NCBI GenBank assembly: GCA_903893935.1
Contig: CAITOD010000087.1
Span: 1 to 7,730 of the forward strand
From: an uncultured Sphingomonadales bacterium
GTDB lineage: Bacteria > Pseudomonadota > Alphaproteobacteria > Sphingomonadales > Sphingomonadaceae
Length of the DNA stretch: 7,730 nucleotides
Direction: 5' to 3'
Shown here: piece after piece, positions 1-7,047 of the stretch
Position numbering within the stretch: position 1 is the first letter of the stretch
How the letters are laid out: each line of letters begins with the position of its first letter
The notes under the pieces: generated by a model
The model's input: the letters and a program-made list of their open reading frames with translations, nothing else
Databases searched by the model: none
What the model was told of the DNA's origin: nothing
Made by a program: the position numbers and the translations under genes

Positions 1-1
1 A

Positions 2-397
2 GTCGATACCGCGCGCCGGATCGGGTCGAGCGGCTACTGCATGACCGGCGGCTATACCGTGCGCACTGCGGCGGCGGTGCCTGCGCGGGTGGGTGCCGCG
101 GCTTCGTTCCACGGCGCGGGTCTGGTCGATCCGGCGGCCGGTACCGACAGCCCGGACAAGCTGATTGCCAAAACCAAAGCCGCCTTCCTGTTCGCCATTG
201 CGCAAAACGACGATGCGCGCGCACCCGACGACAAGACCGCGCTCAAAGCCGCCGCTGCGGCCGCCGGCCGCCCGGCCGAGATCGAAGTCTACCCCGCGCA
301 GCACGGCTGGTGCACGATCGACGCCCCGGTCTATGACAAAGAGCAGGCCGAACGCGCATGGGCAAGGATGCTGGCGCTGTTTGCGGCCACTTTGTGA
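2..397 (+). CDS. Dienelactone hydrolase family protein, C-terminal part (5' end outside window)
   Basis: This is the last 131 residues of an alpha/beta-hydrolase of the dienelactone hydrolase family; the reading frame is already open at base 2, so the N-terminus lies to the left of the window. Seen: the nucleophile elbow GYCMTGG, with the catalytic Cys at visible residue 13, followed by a run ending ASFHG that is typical of this family. Asp70 (in AQNDDARAP) and His101 (in QHGWC) fit the remaining triad; their 31-residue spacing matches the Asp171-His202 spacing of the classical Pseudomonas enzyme. Family knowledge: these enzymes hydrolyse lactones or other esters, usually in the cytoplasm; the real substrate cannot be told from this fragment. 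The elbow carries an extra residue compared with GYCxGG and resembles the GYCMSG subgroup rather than true chlorocatechol-pathway enzymes. The gene converges with the amidohydrolase; its stop is 30 bp before the inverted repeat. Confidence 0.88.
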   Translation, partial: VDTARRIGSSGYCMTGGYTVRTAAAVPARVGAAASFHGAGLVDPAAGTDSPDKLIAKTKAAFLFAIAQNDDARAPDDKTALKAAAAAAGRPAEIEVYPAQHGWCTIDAPVYDKEQAERAWARMLALFAATL

Positions 398-427
398 GCT
401 TTGTTATCCAACCCAAATAAACAAATA

Positions 428-519
428 CCGTTCGTGCTGAGCTTGTCGAAGCAGGCGCGCGAGCTTTGGTCCCAAGACCCTCCGTTTCGCGCATGCTTCG
501 ACAAGCTCAGCACGAACGG
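428..519. repeat. Long inverted repeat between convergent genes (REP-like, sphingomonad type)
   Basis: Two 26-base arms (428-453 and 494-519) are perfect reverse complements, with core TTCGTGCTGAGCTTGTCGAA. After one mismatch (454/493) another five pairs form (455-459 with 488-492), leaving about 28 bases in the middle. It sits in the only gap between convergent genes, 30 bp past the left gene's stop and 28 bp past the right gene's stop. From memory, this core is a dispersed repeat found in many copies in sphingomonad genomes. Transcribed from either strand it would fold into a very stable hairpin, so it could shield 3' ends or limit read-through from both sides. There is no T-tract, so it is not a classical intrinsic terminator. 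It also generates spurious short reading frames containing FVLSLSK. Confidence 0.85.
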
Positions 520-547
520 ATGTGGTATTGGTTCCGGGATCGCGCGG

Positions 548-1819
548 TTACTTGACCAGTTCGCCACCCTTGAGCACGTGCGCCACGTGTTCGAGCACGG
601 TCACATCGGTAGTCGGGTCGCCCGCTACGGCAATCATGTCGGCATAGTGGCCCGGGCTTAGCGCGCCGACATCCTTGCTCCAGCCGAGCATCTCGGCGCT
701 GACGGTGGTGGCGGCCTGGATCGCCTGCATCGGTGTCATGCCCCATTGCACCATGTATTTGAACTGGCGCGCGTTGAGCCCGTGCGGATAGACCCCGGCG
801 TCGGTGCCGAAAGTCAGTTTGATGCCGGCTTTTACCGCCTTGGCAAACGCCTGGCGCTGCGCGAGCGTGGTCTCGGTGTTCTTGCGCATATAGTCGGCGG
901 GATAGTGGTCGCGGCGGCCCACTTCGTCGGTCCAGTCGCCGTTGTAGATATCCATGTCGAGATAGACGCCGCGCGCTTTGGCAAGCGCAAGGCCTTCGTC
1001 GTCGATCAGGCTTGCGTGTTCGATCCCGCGCACGCCGGCGCGGATCGCTGCCTTGATCCCCTCGGCGCCATGCGCGTGCGCCGTCACCCATGATCCGCGC
1101 GCGCGGGCCACGGCAACGGCAGCGCGCATTTCGTCTTCGCTCAATTCCTGCTGGCCGGCCACTGTGCCGATTGCAAACACCGCGCCGGTGGCGATCAGCT
1201 TGATCGAATCCGCCCCGTGCTGGAACAGGTAATTGACCTTTTGCGTAACCTCGCCGGGGCTGGTGACAACACCGGCACGCATGTCATCGGGCACATGCAC
1301 ATCGGGCGCGAACCCGGTTACTTCGCCGCCGCCGCCGGGCGCAGTGATATAAGCGCCGACCGCCGACATGCGCGGGCCGATCACATCGCCACGATCGATC
1401 GCGTTGCGCAATTCGACATCGCCAAACGCGCGAAAACACCCGACATCGTGGACCGAGGTGAACCCGGCCTCGAGCGTGGTGCGGGCATTGCGCGCGCCCA
1501 GATAGGCAATTTCCATCGCCGAATGGAGCAATGGCTCGGCCGGATTGCTGGTTTCATCGTTGTCGGCCAGGTGGACATGCATGTCGATCAGCCCGGGCAG
1601 CACGGTATAGCCCGACCAGTCGATCACGCGCGCGCCGGCCGGAAGCGCACCGTCGGGCGCAATGCTCACCACCCGGCCATCGTCCACGCGCAGCACGCGC
1701 GCCGCCGCGACCGTGCCATGTTCGGGATCGACCAGATGACCGGCGCGCACATAGACCGTTTCGGCCTGCGCACTGCCGGCGACCGAGGCCAGCAGCCATG
1801 CTGCAATCAGAGCCCGCAT
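548..1819 (-). CDS. Exported metal-dependent amidohydrolase (prolidase / Xaa-Arg-Lys dipeptidase-like)
   Basis: A 423-residue amidohydrolase-superfamily enzyme with a signal peptide (MRALIAAWLLASVAGSAQA, cleavage after about residue 19), so it should act in the periplasm. Metal ligands of the TIM barrel are all visible: HVH at 81-83 (GLIDMHVHLAD), a Lys at 207 (SIKLIATGA) that is usually carboxylated, His248/His250 (TAHAHGAEG), His268 (GIEHAS) and Asp340 (FGTDAG). The C-terminal GHYADMIAVAGDP segment returns to the small beta domain. The pattern matches the group that includes the Xaa-Pro and Xaa-Arg/Lys dipeptidases (Sgx9260, Cc2672); the substrate remains a guess. The start is the ATG at 1819 because it begins a clean signal peptide and has GGGGAA 11 bases upstream; a longer version from 1864 would prepend 15 residues that do not suit export. 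It overlaps the preceding gene by 13 bp, suggesting translational coupling, and is probably last in its operon. Confidence 0.92.
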   Translation of the reverse strand: MRALIAAWLLASVAGSAQAETVYVRAGHLVDPEHGTVAAARVLRVDDGRVVSIAPDGALPAGARVIDWSGYTVLPGLIDMHVHLADNDETSNPAEPLLHSAMEIAYLGARNARTTLEAGFTSVHDVGCFRAFGDVELRNAIDRGDVIGPRMSAVGAYITAPGGGGEVTGFAPDVHVPDDMRAGVVTSPGEVTQKVNYLFQHGADSIKLIATGAVFAIGTVAGQQELSEDEMRAAVAVARARGSWVTAHAHGAEGIKAAIRAGVRGIEHASLIDDEGLALAKARGVYLDMDIYNGDWTDEVGRRDHYPADYMRKNTETTLAQRQAFAKAVKAGIKLTFGTDAGVYPHGLNARQFKYMVQWGMTPMQAIQAATTVSAEMLGWSKDVGALSPGHYADMIAVAGDPTTDVTVLEHVAHVLKGGELVK

Positions 1820-2529
1820 AGCGACCGCATTTCCCCGTTCTGCACTTTGACCCCGAGCGGGCAATGCGCCCGCAGCACTGCGCCCAGTTGCACCTCTTCA
1901 TCGTGGGCAATCAGATCGGTCTCGCGCCGGTGCACATCGAACCAGCCGCGCGGCGGATTGTTCAGGCCATAGCCAAGCGCGACATCGGCAAATTGCTCGG
2001 GCCGCGCGTTGAGGCGATAATGCACCCGCAGCGCCCGCCAGTCGCCGGGCACAAAGTCCGTAGCGGGTTGCCCGGGCATGGTGCGGCGGAACGAAGAGAC
2101 TTCGTGCCAAGCCCCGGTTGCCGGCCCGGACGCGCCCGGGGCCGGGCCAAGATCGACCGCATCGCCTGCGGGCGGCGGATCGCCGACCGACAGCCGTTCG
2201 ATGTTGAACGCCGGCGTGGCGGGCCGGTGCGCTTCGCTGCGCAGCACCAGCGCATAGACCAGATCGAACGTATGCCGCCCATCAGGCAGGCGCCCCAGAT
2301 CGCGCACATAGAGCGCGCCCTGCGGGTTGTCGGGCGCGCCGCCCGACGGCGGCGCCGGAGGGGGGCCGTGGGGCGCGAACAGCATGTGCAGCACCAGTGC
2401 GCCCAGCGCCAGGCCTGCGACAACCACCAGCCAGCCCAGCGACGCCGCCGCCCGGTCGAACGTCTCCGGGATCGCCAGCAGAAACTGGCGCAATGCGGCG
2501 CGGCGGGCCTTTTTGGTCTTGCTGCTCAA
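1807..2529 (-). CDS. Unrecognised single-pass membrane protein, TTG start
   Basis: A 240-residue protein I do not recognise. Seen: a basic N-terminus (SSKTKKARR), one hydrophobic helix at about 33-51 (LGWLVVVAGLALGALVLHML), a Pro/Gly-rich linker at 52-67 (HGPPPAPPSGG), then a soluble domain of about 170 residues with few aliphatic runs and two cysteines (223, 238). Inference: an inner-membrane-anchored protein with the C-terminal domain in the periplasm, although the basic N-terminus only supports this topology and does not prove it. There is no in-frame ATG between the previous stop and the middle of the helix, so the start must be non-ATG: TTG at 2529 has GGGGA six bases upstream, while an adjacent TTG at 2532 is only three bases from it. 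The gene starts 26 bp after the DAHP synthase stop and its last 13 bp overlap the amidohydrolase start, so it is part of that operon. Function unknown. Confidence 0.72.
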   Translation of the reverse strand: MSSKTKKARRAALRQFLLAIPETFDRAAASLGWLVVVAGLALGALVLHMLFAPHGPPPAPPSGGAPDNPQGALYVRDLGRLPDGRHTFDLVYALVLRSEAHRPATPAFNIERLSVGDPPPAGDAVDLGPAPGASGPATGAWHEVSSFRRTMPGQPATDFVPGDWRALRVHYRLNARPEQFADVALGYGLNNPPRGWFDVHRRETDLIAHDEEVQLGAVLRAHCPLGVKVQNGEMRSLCGL

Positions 2530-2535
2530 CAATGG

Positions 2536-2540
2536 TCCCC
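2536..2540 (-). promoter_or_regulatory. Ribosome binding site that decides the TTG start
   Basis: GGGGA on the minus strand, six bases before the TTG at 2529. It lies in the 26-bp gap after the DAHP synthase stop and is the main reason for choosing the second of two consecutive TTG codons as the start of the unrecognised membrane protein. Confidence 0.5.
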
Positions 2541-2555
2541 GATTGTTATCCCCGG

Positions 2556-3929
2556 TCAGGCGGCTTTCGCTTTGGCGCCGGCGCGCTCGAGATTGATCGC
2601 CTCGGCCAGCAGGAAAGCCAGTTCGAGCGACTGTGCGGCGTTGAGGCGTGGATCGCAATGCGTGTGATAGCGATCGGCCAGCGCATCTTCGCTGATCGCC
2701 ACCGCGCCGCCGGTGCATTCGGTGACATCCTGACCGGTCATTTCGATATGGATGCCGCCGGCATGCGTGCCTTCGGCGCGGTGCACCGCAAAGAAGCCTT
2801 CGACTTCCCTGAGAATGCGGTCGAACGGACGCGTCTTGTAGCCGTTGTCCGCCTTGATCACGTTGCCATGCATCGGATCGCACGACCACACCACCGGATG
2901 GCCTTCGCGCGCGATCGCGCGCACCAGCGCGGGCAGCCCGGCTTCGACTTTGTCGTAGCCGAAACGGCTGATCAGCGTGATCCGCCCCGCTTCGCGCGCC
3001 GGGTTCAGCGTGTCGAGCAGGCCCAGCAACACGTCGGGCGCGAGGCTCGGCCCGCATTTGATGCCGATCGGATTGTCGACCCCGCGCAGGAATTCCACAT
3101 GCGCAGACCCGGCAAAGCGCGTGCGATCGCCGATCCACAGCATATGCGCGCTGGTGTCATACCATTGCACGGTGAGCGAATCCTGCCGCGTCATCGCTTC
3201 TTCATAGGGCAACAGCAGGGCTTCGTGGCTGGTGTAGAAGCTGGTGCCCTGCAATTGCGGCACGGTCTTGGGATTGACCCCGCACGCTTCCATGAAATCG
3301 AGCGCTTCGCCGATCTTGTCGGCCATTTCGCCGAACTTGGCCGCCCACGGGCTCTTGCCGATGTGATCGAGCGTCCACTGGTGGACCTGGCGCAAATTGG
3401 CATAGCCGCCGGTGGCAAATGCGCGCAGCAAGTTGAGCGTGGCCGCCGCCTGGCTATAGGCGCGCAGCATCCGGTCGGGATCGGGGATGCGCTGGTCGGC
3501 GGTGAATTCGATGCCGTTGATGTTGTCGCCGAGATAGCTCGGCAATTCGACATCGCCCTGGCGCTCGACCGGCGACGAGCGCGGCTTGGCGAATTGCCCG
3601 GCCATGCGCCCGACTTTGATCACCGGCTGTTTGCTGGCAAATGTCAGGATCACCGCCATCTGCAGCAGCACGCGGAACGTGTCGCGGATGTTGTTGGGGT
3701 GGAATTCGGCAAAGCTTTCCGCGCAGTCCCCGCCCTGGAGCAGAAACCCGCGACCCGCCGCGACTTCGGCCAGATCGGCCTTGAGCGCGCGCGCCTCGCC
3801 CGCAAACACCAGCGGCGGAAAGCTGCTCAGCGTCGTTTCGACCGCCTGCAATTTGTCCGCATGCGGGTAGACCGGCAAGTGCCGTGCCTCGTGCCCGCGC
3901 CAGCTCTGCGCATTCCAGTTGCTTGCCAC
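2556..3929 (-). CDS. Class II 3-deoxy-D-arabino-heptulosonate 7-phosphate (DAHP) synthase
   Basis: First enzyme of the shikimate pathway: condenses phosphoenolpyruvate with erythrose 4-phosphate to DAHP in the cytoplasm, leading to aromatic amino acids. At 457 residues it has the usual length of class II (plant/Mycobacterium type) enzymes and is unrelated in sequence to E. coli AroF/G/H. Seen: GGDCAESF with the metal ligand Cys69, the PEP-binding [13 protein letters not shown] at 107-119, GDNINGIEF at 134-142, then CDPMHGN (His354), [12 protein letters not shown] (Glu396) and CDPRLN (Asp426), which complete the metal site known from M. tuberculosis AroG. The GTG start at 3929 is chosen because AAGGA lies nine bases upstream and the protein then begins [14 protein letters not shown], as homologues do; an ATG at 4040 would add 37 unrelated residues. 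Spaced 111 bp after the M16 gene, it may have its own promoter (a weak TTTGCA/TATTTC pair, 18 apart, is present). The next gene follows after 26 bp. Often named aroG or aroF in alphaproteobacteria. Confidence 0.96.
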   Translation of the reverse strand: MASNWNAQSWRGHEARHLPVYPHADKLQAVETTLSSFPPLVFAGEARALKADLAEVAAGRGFLLQGGDCAESFAEFHPNNIRDTFRVLLQMAVILTFASKQPVIKVGRMAGQFAKPRSSPVERQGDVELPSYLGDNINGIEFTADQRIPDPDRMLRAYSQAAATLNLLRAFATGGYANLRQVHQWTLDHIGKSPWAAKFGEMADKIGEALDFMEACGVNPKTVPQLQGTSFYTSHEALLLPYEEAMTRQDSLTVQWYDTSAHMLWIGDRTRFAGSAHVEFLRGVDNPIGIKCGPSLAPDVLLGLLDTLNPAREAGRITLISRFGYDKVEAGLPALVRAIAREGHPVVWSCDPMHGNVIKADNGYKTRPFDRILREVEGFFAVHRAEGTHAGGIHIEMTGQDVTECTGGAVAISEDALADRYHTHCDPRLNAAQSLELAFLLAEAINLERAGAKAKAA

Positions 3930-3938
3930 TTTACTTCG

Positions 3939-3943
3939 TCCTT
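3939..3943 (-). promoter_or_regulatory. Ribosome binding site for the GTG start of DAHP synthase
   Basis: AAGGA on the minus strand with a nine-base spacer to the GTG at 3929. It supports this non-ATG start over the upstream ATG at 4040, which would overlap the stop of the M16 peptidase gene region. Confidence 0.6.
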
Positions 3944-4040
3944 GCCTCGCGGCCGCGGTTCGACCGAAGGCGCGAAATAGGCGCGGGCGCGCACAAATGC
4001 AAAGACCAGTTCCAAGCCTGCGGCCCCGCGCGACCAGCAA

Positions 4041-6953
4041 TCAGCGCTTTTCGGGCACCACTTCCAGCCGCCAGGCCACATTCGGGCGCAGATAGCGCGC
4101 GGCCAAAGCCTGCATCGCCTCGGGCGTGGTCTGCGACGAATCGGGCAGAATGGTGCGCAAGTCGTCGATCTTGCGCGGCTCGAGCGCGCCGCCCTGCAAC
4201 TGGTCGAGATAGAACCCGTTGCCGGTCGAAAGCCGTGTGATCCATTGCTTGGTCGGCTCGGTCACCCGCGCGATTTCATCGGCGCTGGGGGGCATCGCGG
4301 CAAGATCGGCGGCAATCTTGTCGGCCGCAGCGTAGAACGCGGGCAAATCGCGCGGGCGCAATTGCGTGGTGGCGGCGAAATAGCCGCCGGTGGGCAAGTC
4401 GCGCGGCCACGCCGAGGAGACTTGCGGCGCATAACTCGCGCCGATCTTTTCGCGCATCACATCAAACAGCCGGTTCTGGAAAATCTGCGCAAGCAATTCG
4501 AGCTGGCGCGAAGTGCGCAATTGCAGGCGACCGCCACCGGTCGGCCAGGCAACCACGGCGGCGGCCGAATCGGGATCGCCCCGGTGCGTGAGCACCAGCG
4601 GTGTGTCATTGTGCGCGGGCACATGCGGCGCCAGCGTCGAAGGCGGCGCAGCACTGCGCAGCGGCAGCGCGCCAAAGGTCCGGTTAAGCGCGTCGAGCCC
4701 GTCGGCACGGGTGAAATCGCCGAACACGTCGACTTCGATCGGGCCCTGGCGCAGCAGCGGTTCCCACACGCGGCGGAAACCTTCGGGGCTCGCTTTGGCA
4801 AGTTCGGCGGGATTGGGGCGGGCAAAGCGCGGATCGCCGTCGCGGATCAGCCAGGGCATGTCGCGTTGCAGCACTTTCATCGGCGAACCGCTGGTGCTGT
4901 CGTAATTGAGCCGTTCGGCCGCGAGCGCGCGCAAGACCGGGTGATCATCCCAGCGCGGCATCGCCAGCTTGGCCGCGAACAGATAGAGCTGGTCGGCGAG
5001 GTCCGCCGGCCGGGTATCGGCATAGAACCCGAACGACGTGTCGCCGATATCGAAATCGAGGCTGAACTTGCGCCCCGTCGCCAGCCGATCGAGATCTTCG
5101 CGGCCATGGCTGCCAAAGCCCTGATCCATCAGCGCGACTTCGCCGAGCGAACCATAGACCGCATCTTTGGGATCGATCGCGCTCACCCCGCCGCCGAAAT
5201 GCACGCGCACGATGATCCGGCCCGGTTCGGCGTCGTTGGGCCACAACAGCACTTTGACGCCGTTCGACAATGTGATCCGTTCGATCCCGAGCATGCCGGT
5301 CGGCACCGCTTCGACCACGGTGCCGGGTTTGCCGATCGGCGGCAGATCGGCAAAGGTCAGCCGGGTCGCGGCGATCCGGCTGGCCGCGGCGGCACCGACC
5401 GGCGCCAGCATTGCCGCGCGCACATCGACGGGCGTGCCGTCGCCGGCTTTGGGGGTGATCAGCACCGCGCGTTCGACCGTGCCCGCAAACAGCGCACGGG
5501 TGTGCGCGAGCACCGCCTGCGGGGTGAACAAGGGAATGGTCTGCTTGAAAATGGTATAGACCGTATCCGGGTTGGCGACGGTCTCGCGGATATCGACCGC
5601 CTCGGCGATTTCATCGGCCAGCTTCGAACCCGCTTCGGTTTCCTGCGTTTCGACCGGGACTTTGTAAGCGATATCGAATTCGGCGACTTCGCGCGCGATT
5701 TCTTCGGCGCTGGGCGGCGTGGCGAGCGCATCGGCAATCACCCCGCGCACATCGCGCACGGCCTTCTTCCAGTCGTCGTCGAGCGGCGTGACCGTGATCA
5801 GCGTCGCGTCGGCCGAACGGCTGATACGGTTCTGATCGACTTGCGCGGCGAGATAGCTCGCATCACCGCGCGCTTTGGCTTCGAGCCGGCGGTTGATGAG
5901 CGCCAGCGCCAGCCGGTCGATGATATTGCCTTCGTTATAGGCGATCGTGTCGTTGATTTTGTGCCAGGGGCGCAGGATCGCCACATTGACCACGCGCGGC
6001 AATCCGGGCTCGATCACCACCGCAGTCTCACCGACCGGGTTCGGCCCGGCATTCTTCGGGTCACCGCCGGGCGGTGCCTTGGGCGCGCCGAAATCGGGCT
6101 GCGCAGGTTTTGGACCGGCTGCATGCCAGTCGCCGAACCATTTGCCGATTTCGCTGACCATTGTCGCCACATCGACATCACCCGCGACCACGATCACGGT
6201 GTTGTCGGGTCGGTACCACTTGTCGTGAAACGCCTTGATGCTCGCCGGCGTTGCCGCCTCGAGCGAGGCGACGGTGCCGATCGGCGAATGATCGGCGAGC
6301 GGCTGCCCGGCGAAGAACGTCGCGCGGGTGGCTTCGAGCACGCGCGCTTCGGGGCCTTCGCGCTCGCGCATTTCAGCGAGCACGATCGGCACTTCGGTTT
6401 TCACGCCGACGGGCGTGAAAATCGGTGCCGAAATCATCCCCGACAGCAGCTTGAAGGTCTCGTCGAGGCTGGCCGGCGTCACGCTCGGCAGATCGAGCTT
6501 GTAAGTCGTCTGGGTCGGGCTGGTTTCGGCATTGGTGTCGGTGCCGAACGTCGCGCCCAGCTTTTGCCAGGTCGGGATCGCTTCGCCCGCTTTGAGATAT
6601 TTCGAATCGCGAAACGTCAGGTGTTCGATCAGGTGTGCATACCCGCGCTGCGCATCGGTTTCGTACAGCGAGCCGACATCGGCGACCATGCGGATCGACA
6701 CTTGCCCCGGCGGCACGCCGTTGTGGCGCACCGCATAGCGCAAACCGTTGGGCAGCACGCCGAACGTCCATTGCGGATCGTGCGGCACGTCGGAGCCGGT
6801 GTAGAGCCAGTTGGCGTCTACGGCCGGCGCGGCCCGGGCGGGCAATGCGCCTGGACCCCACGCGATACCGGCAGCAAGCGAGACGACAAGACCGAGACGC
6901 GCAAGGCGCTGACGAAGACCGAGACGCGCAAGGCGCTGACGCAAGGAGATCAT
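4041..6953 (-). CDS. Exported M16 family zinc metallopeptidase, two-half (PqqL/pitrilysin-like)
   Basis: A 970-residue insulinase/pitrilysin-family peptidase that folds as two M16 halves closing over peptide substrates, here probably in the periplasm. Seen: a signal peptide with an unusually long Arg-rich start, a hydrophobic stretch at 22-31 and a likely cut after PARA (residue 41); the inverted zinc motif HLIEH at 107-111; the downstream glutamates Glu187 and Glu194 (TEVPIVLAEMRERE), seven apart as in pitrilysin, the second being the expected zinc ligand; the RPDNTVIVVAGDVD segment typical of the family; and a Pro/Gly-rich insert at about 277-305. The second half starts near 556 (ERITLSNGVKVLL) and has no HxxEH at the equivalent place (about 599-609), which is normal for the non-catalytic half. 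The ATG at 6953 is preferred because it leads straight into the signal peptide; ATGs at 7004 and 7040 would add residues encoded next to or across a hairpin, and none has a good ribosome binding site. Substrate unknown. Confidence 0.93.
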   Translation of the reverse strand: MISLRQRLARLGLRQRLARLGLVVSLAAGIAWGPGALPARAAPAVDANWLYTGSDVPHDPQWTFGVLPNGLRYAVRHNGVPPGQVSIRMVADVGSLYETDAQRGYAHLIEHLTFRDSKYLKAGEAIPTWQKLGATFGTDTNAETSPTQTTYKLDLPSVTPASLDETFKLLSGMISAPIFTPVGVKTEVPIVLAEMREREGPEARVLEATRATFFAGQPLADHSPIGTVASLEAATPASIKAFHDKWYRPDNTVIVVAGDVDVATMVSEIGKWFGDWHAAGPKPAQPDFGAPKAPPGGDPKNAGPNPVGETAVVIEPGLPRVVNVAILRPWHKINDTIAYNEGNIIDRLALALINRRLEAKARGDASYLAAQVDQNRISRSADATLITVTPLDDDWKKAVRDVRGVIADALATPPSAEEIAREVAEFDIAYKVPVETQETEAGSKLADEIAEAVDIRETVANPDTVYTIFKQTIPLFTPQAVLAHTRALFAGTVERAVLITPKAGDGTPVDVRAAMLAPVGAAAASRIAATRLTFADLPPIGKPGTVVEAVPTGMLGIERITLSNGVKVLLWPNDAEPGRIIVRVHFGGGVSAIDPKDAVYGSLGEVALMDQGFGSHGREDLDRLATGRKFSLDFDIGDTSFGFYADTRPADLADQLYLFAAKLAMPRWDDHPVLRALAAERLNYDSTSGSPMKVLQRDMPWLIRDGDPRFARPNPAELAKASPEGFRRVWEPLLRQGPIEVDVFGDFTRADGLDALNRTFGALPLRSAAPPSTLAPHVPAHNDTPLVLTHRGDPDSAAAVVAWPTGGGRLQLRTSRQLELLAQIFQNRLFDVMREKIGASYAPQVSSAWPRDLPTGGYFAATTQLRPRDLPAFYAAADKIAADLAAMPPSADEIARVTEPTKQWITRLSTGNGFYLDQLQGGALEPRKIDDLRTILPDSSQTTPEAMQALAARYLRPNVAWRLEVVPEKR
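6888..6941. repeat. Perfect 27-bp tandem duplication inside the M16 signal peptide
   Basis: Two identical, directly adjacent 27-base units (6888-6914 and 6915-6941). They are in frame and encode LRQRLARLG twice at residues 4-21 of the M16 peptidase, doubling the basic, amphipathic n-region before the hydrophobic core of the signal peptide. Confidence 0.95.
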
Positions 6954-6959
6954 GACCGG

Positions 6960-6965
6960 TCTATA
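6960..6965 (-). promoter_or_regulatory. Possible -10 element for the M16 gene
   Basis: TATAGA on the minus strand ends six bases before the ATG at 6953, so transcription would begin at or next to the start codon. No matching -35 hexamer is visible at 16-18 bases and no Shine-Dalgarno sequence precedes the ATG, which is at least consistent with a leaderless message. Weak evidence. Confidence 0.25.
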
Positions 6966-7007
6966 GGGCGCAGAAAAATGAAGGGCCAGTGAATAGGGGG
7001 TCATCCG

Positions 7008-7033
7008 CTGGTCGCGCAAAACGGCGCGACCAG
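7008..7033 (-). terminator. Perfect 10-bp hairpin after the FKBP gene
   Basis: CTGGTCGCGC at 7008-7017 pairs perfectly with GCGCGACCAG at 7024-7033 around a six-base loop (AAAACG on the plus strand). It begins 15 bases past the FKBP stop, in the 94-bp gap before the M16 start. It would form a strong hairpin at the 3' end of the FKBP message, but no U-tract follows, so termination is uncertain; it may instead protect the 3' end or attenuate read-through. Confidence 0.55.
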
Positions 7034-7047
7034 TCTGCAATCAGGTA

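Noticed and set aside
331..661. Short frames on both strands containing FVLSLSK across the inverted repeat
   Set aside because: The peptide is just the translated repeat; such frames appear as spurious hypothetical proteins wherever this repeat occurs.
1217..1972. A 251-codon plus-strand frame antisense to the amidohydrolase
   Set aside because: Shadow frame; the minus strand carries all metal-ligand motifs of the amidohydrolase superfamily.
2530..3138. Upstream extension of the membrane protein frame to an ATG at 3138
   Set aside because: It would lie entirely inside the DAHP synthase gene in another frame, and the extra 203 residues are Arg-rich with no domain; the TTG with its ribosome binding site fits better.
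2397..3980. A 527-codon open frame on the plus strand, antisense to DAHP synthase and part of the membrane protein gene
   Set aside because: Low-complexity Arg/Gln/His-rich shadow of the minus-strand genes; such antisense frames of class II DAHP synthase arise from its codon bias.
3930..4040. Possible small gene or RNA in the gap between M16 and DAHP synthase
   Set aside because: Only a ribosome binding site and a weak promoter-like pair are visible; no stable hairpin, no separate start-to-stop frame with its own signals.
4245..6992. A 915-codon open frame on the plus strand, antisense to the M16 gene
   Set aside because: It mirrors the codon structure of the M16 gene in GC-rich DNA; its product is rich in Arg, Gly, His and Gln with no domain I recognise, whereas the minus strand encodes a clear peptidase.
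6954..7040. Longer M16 N-terminus starting at 7040 or 7004
   Set aside because: The 7040 version would translate through the 7008-7033 hairpin, neither start has a ribosome binding site, and the extra residues would bury the signal peptide.
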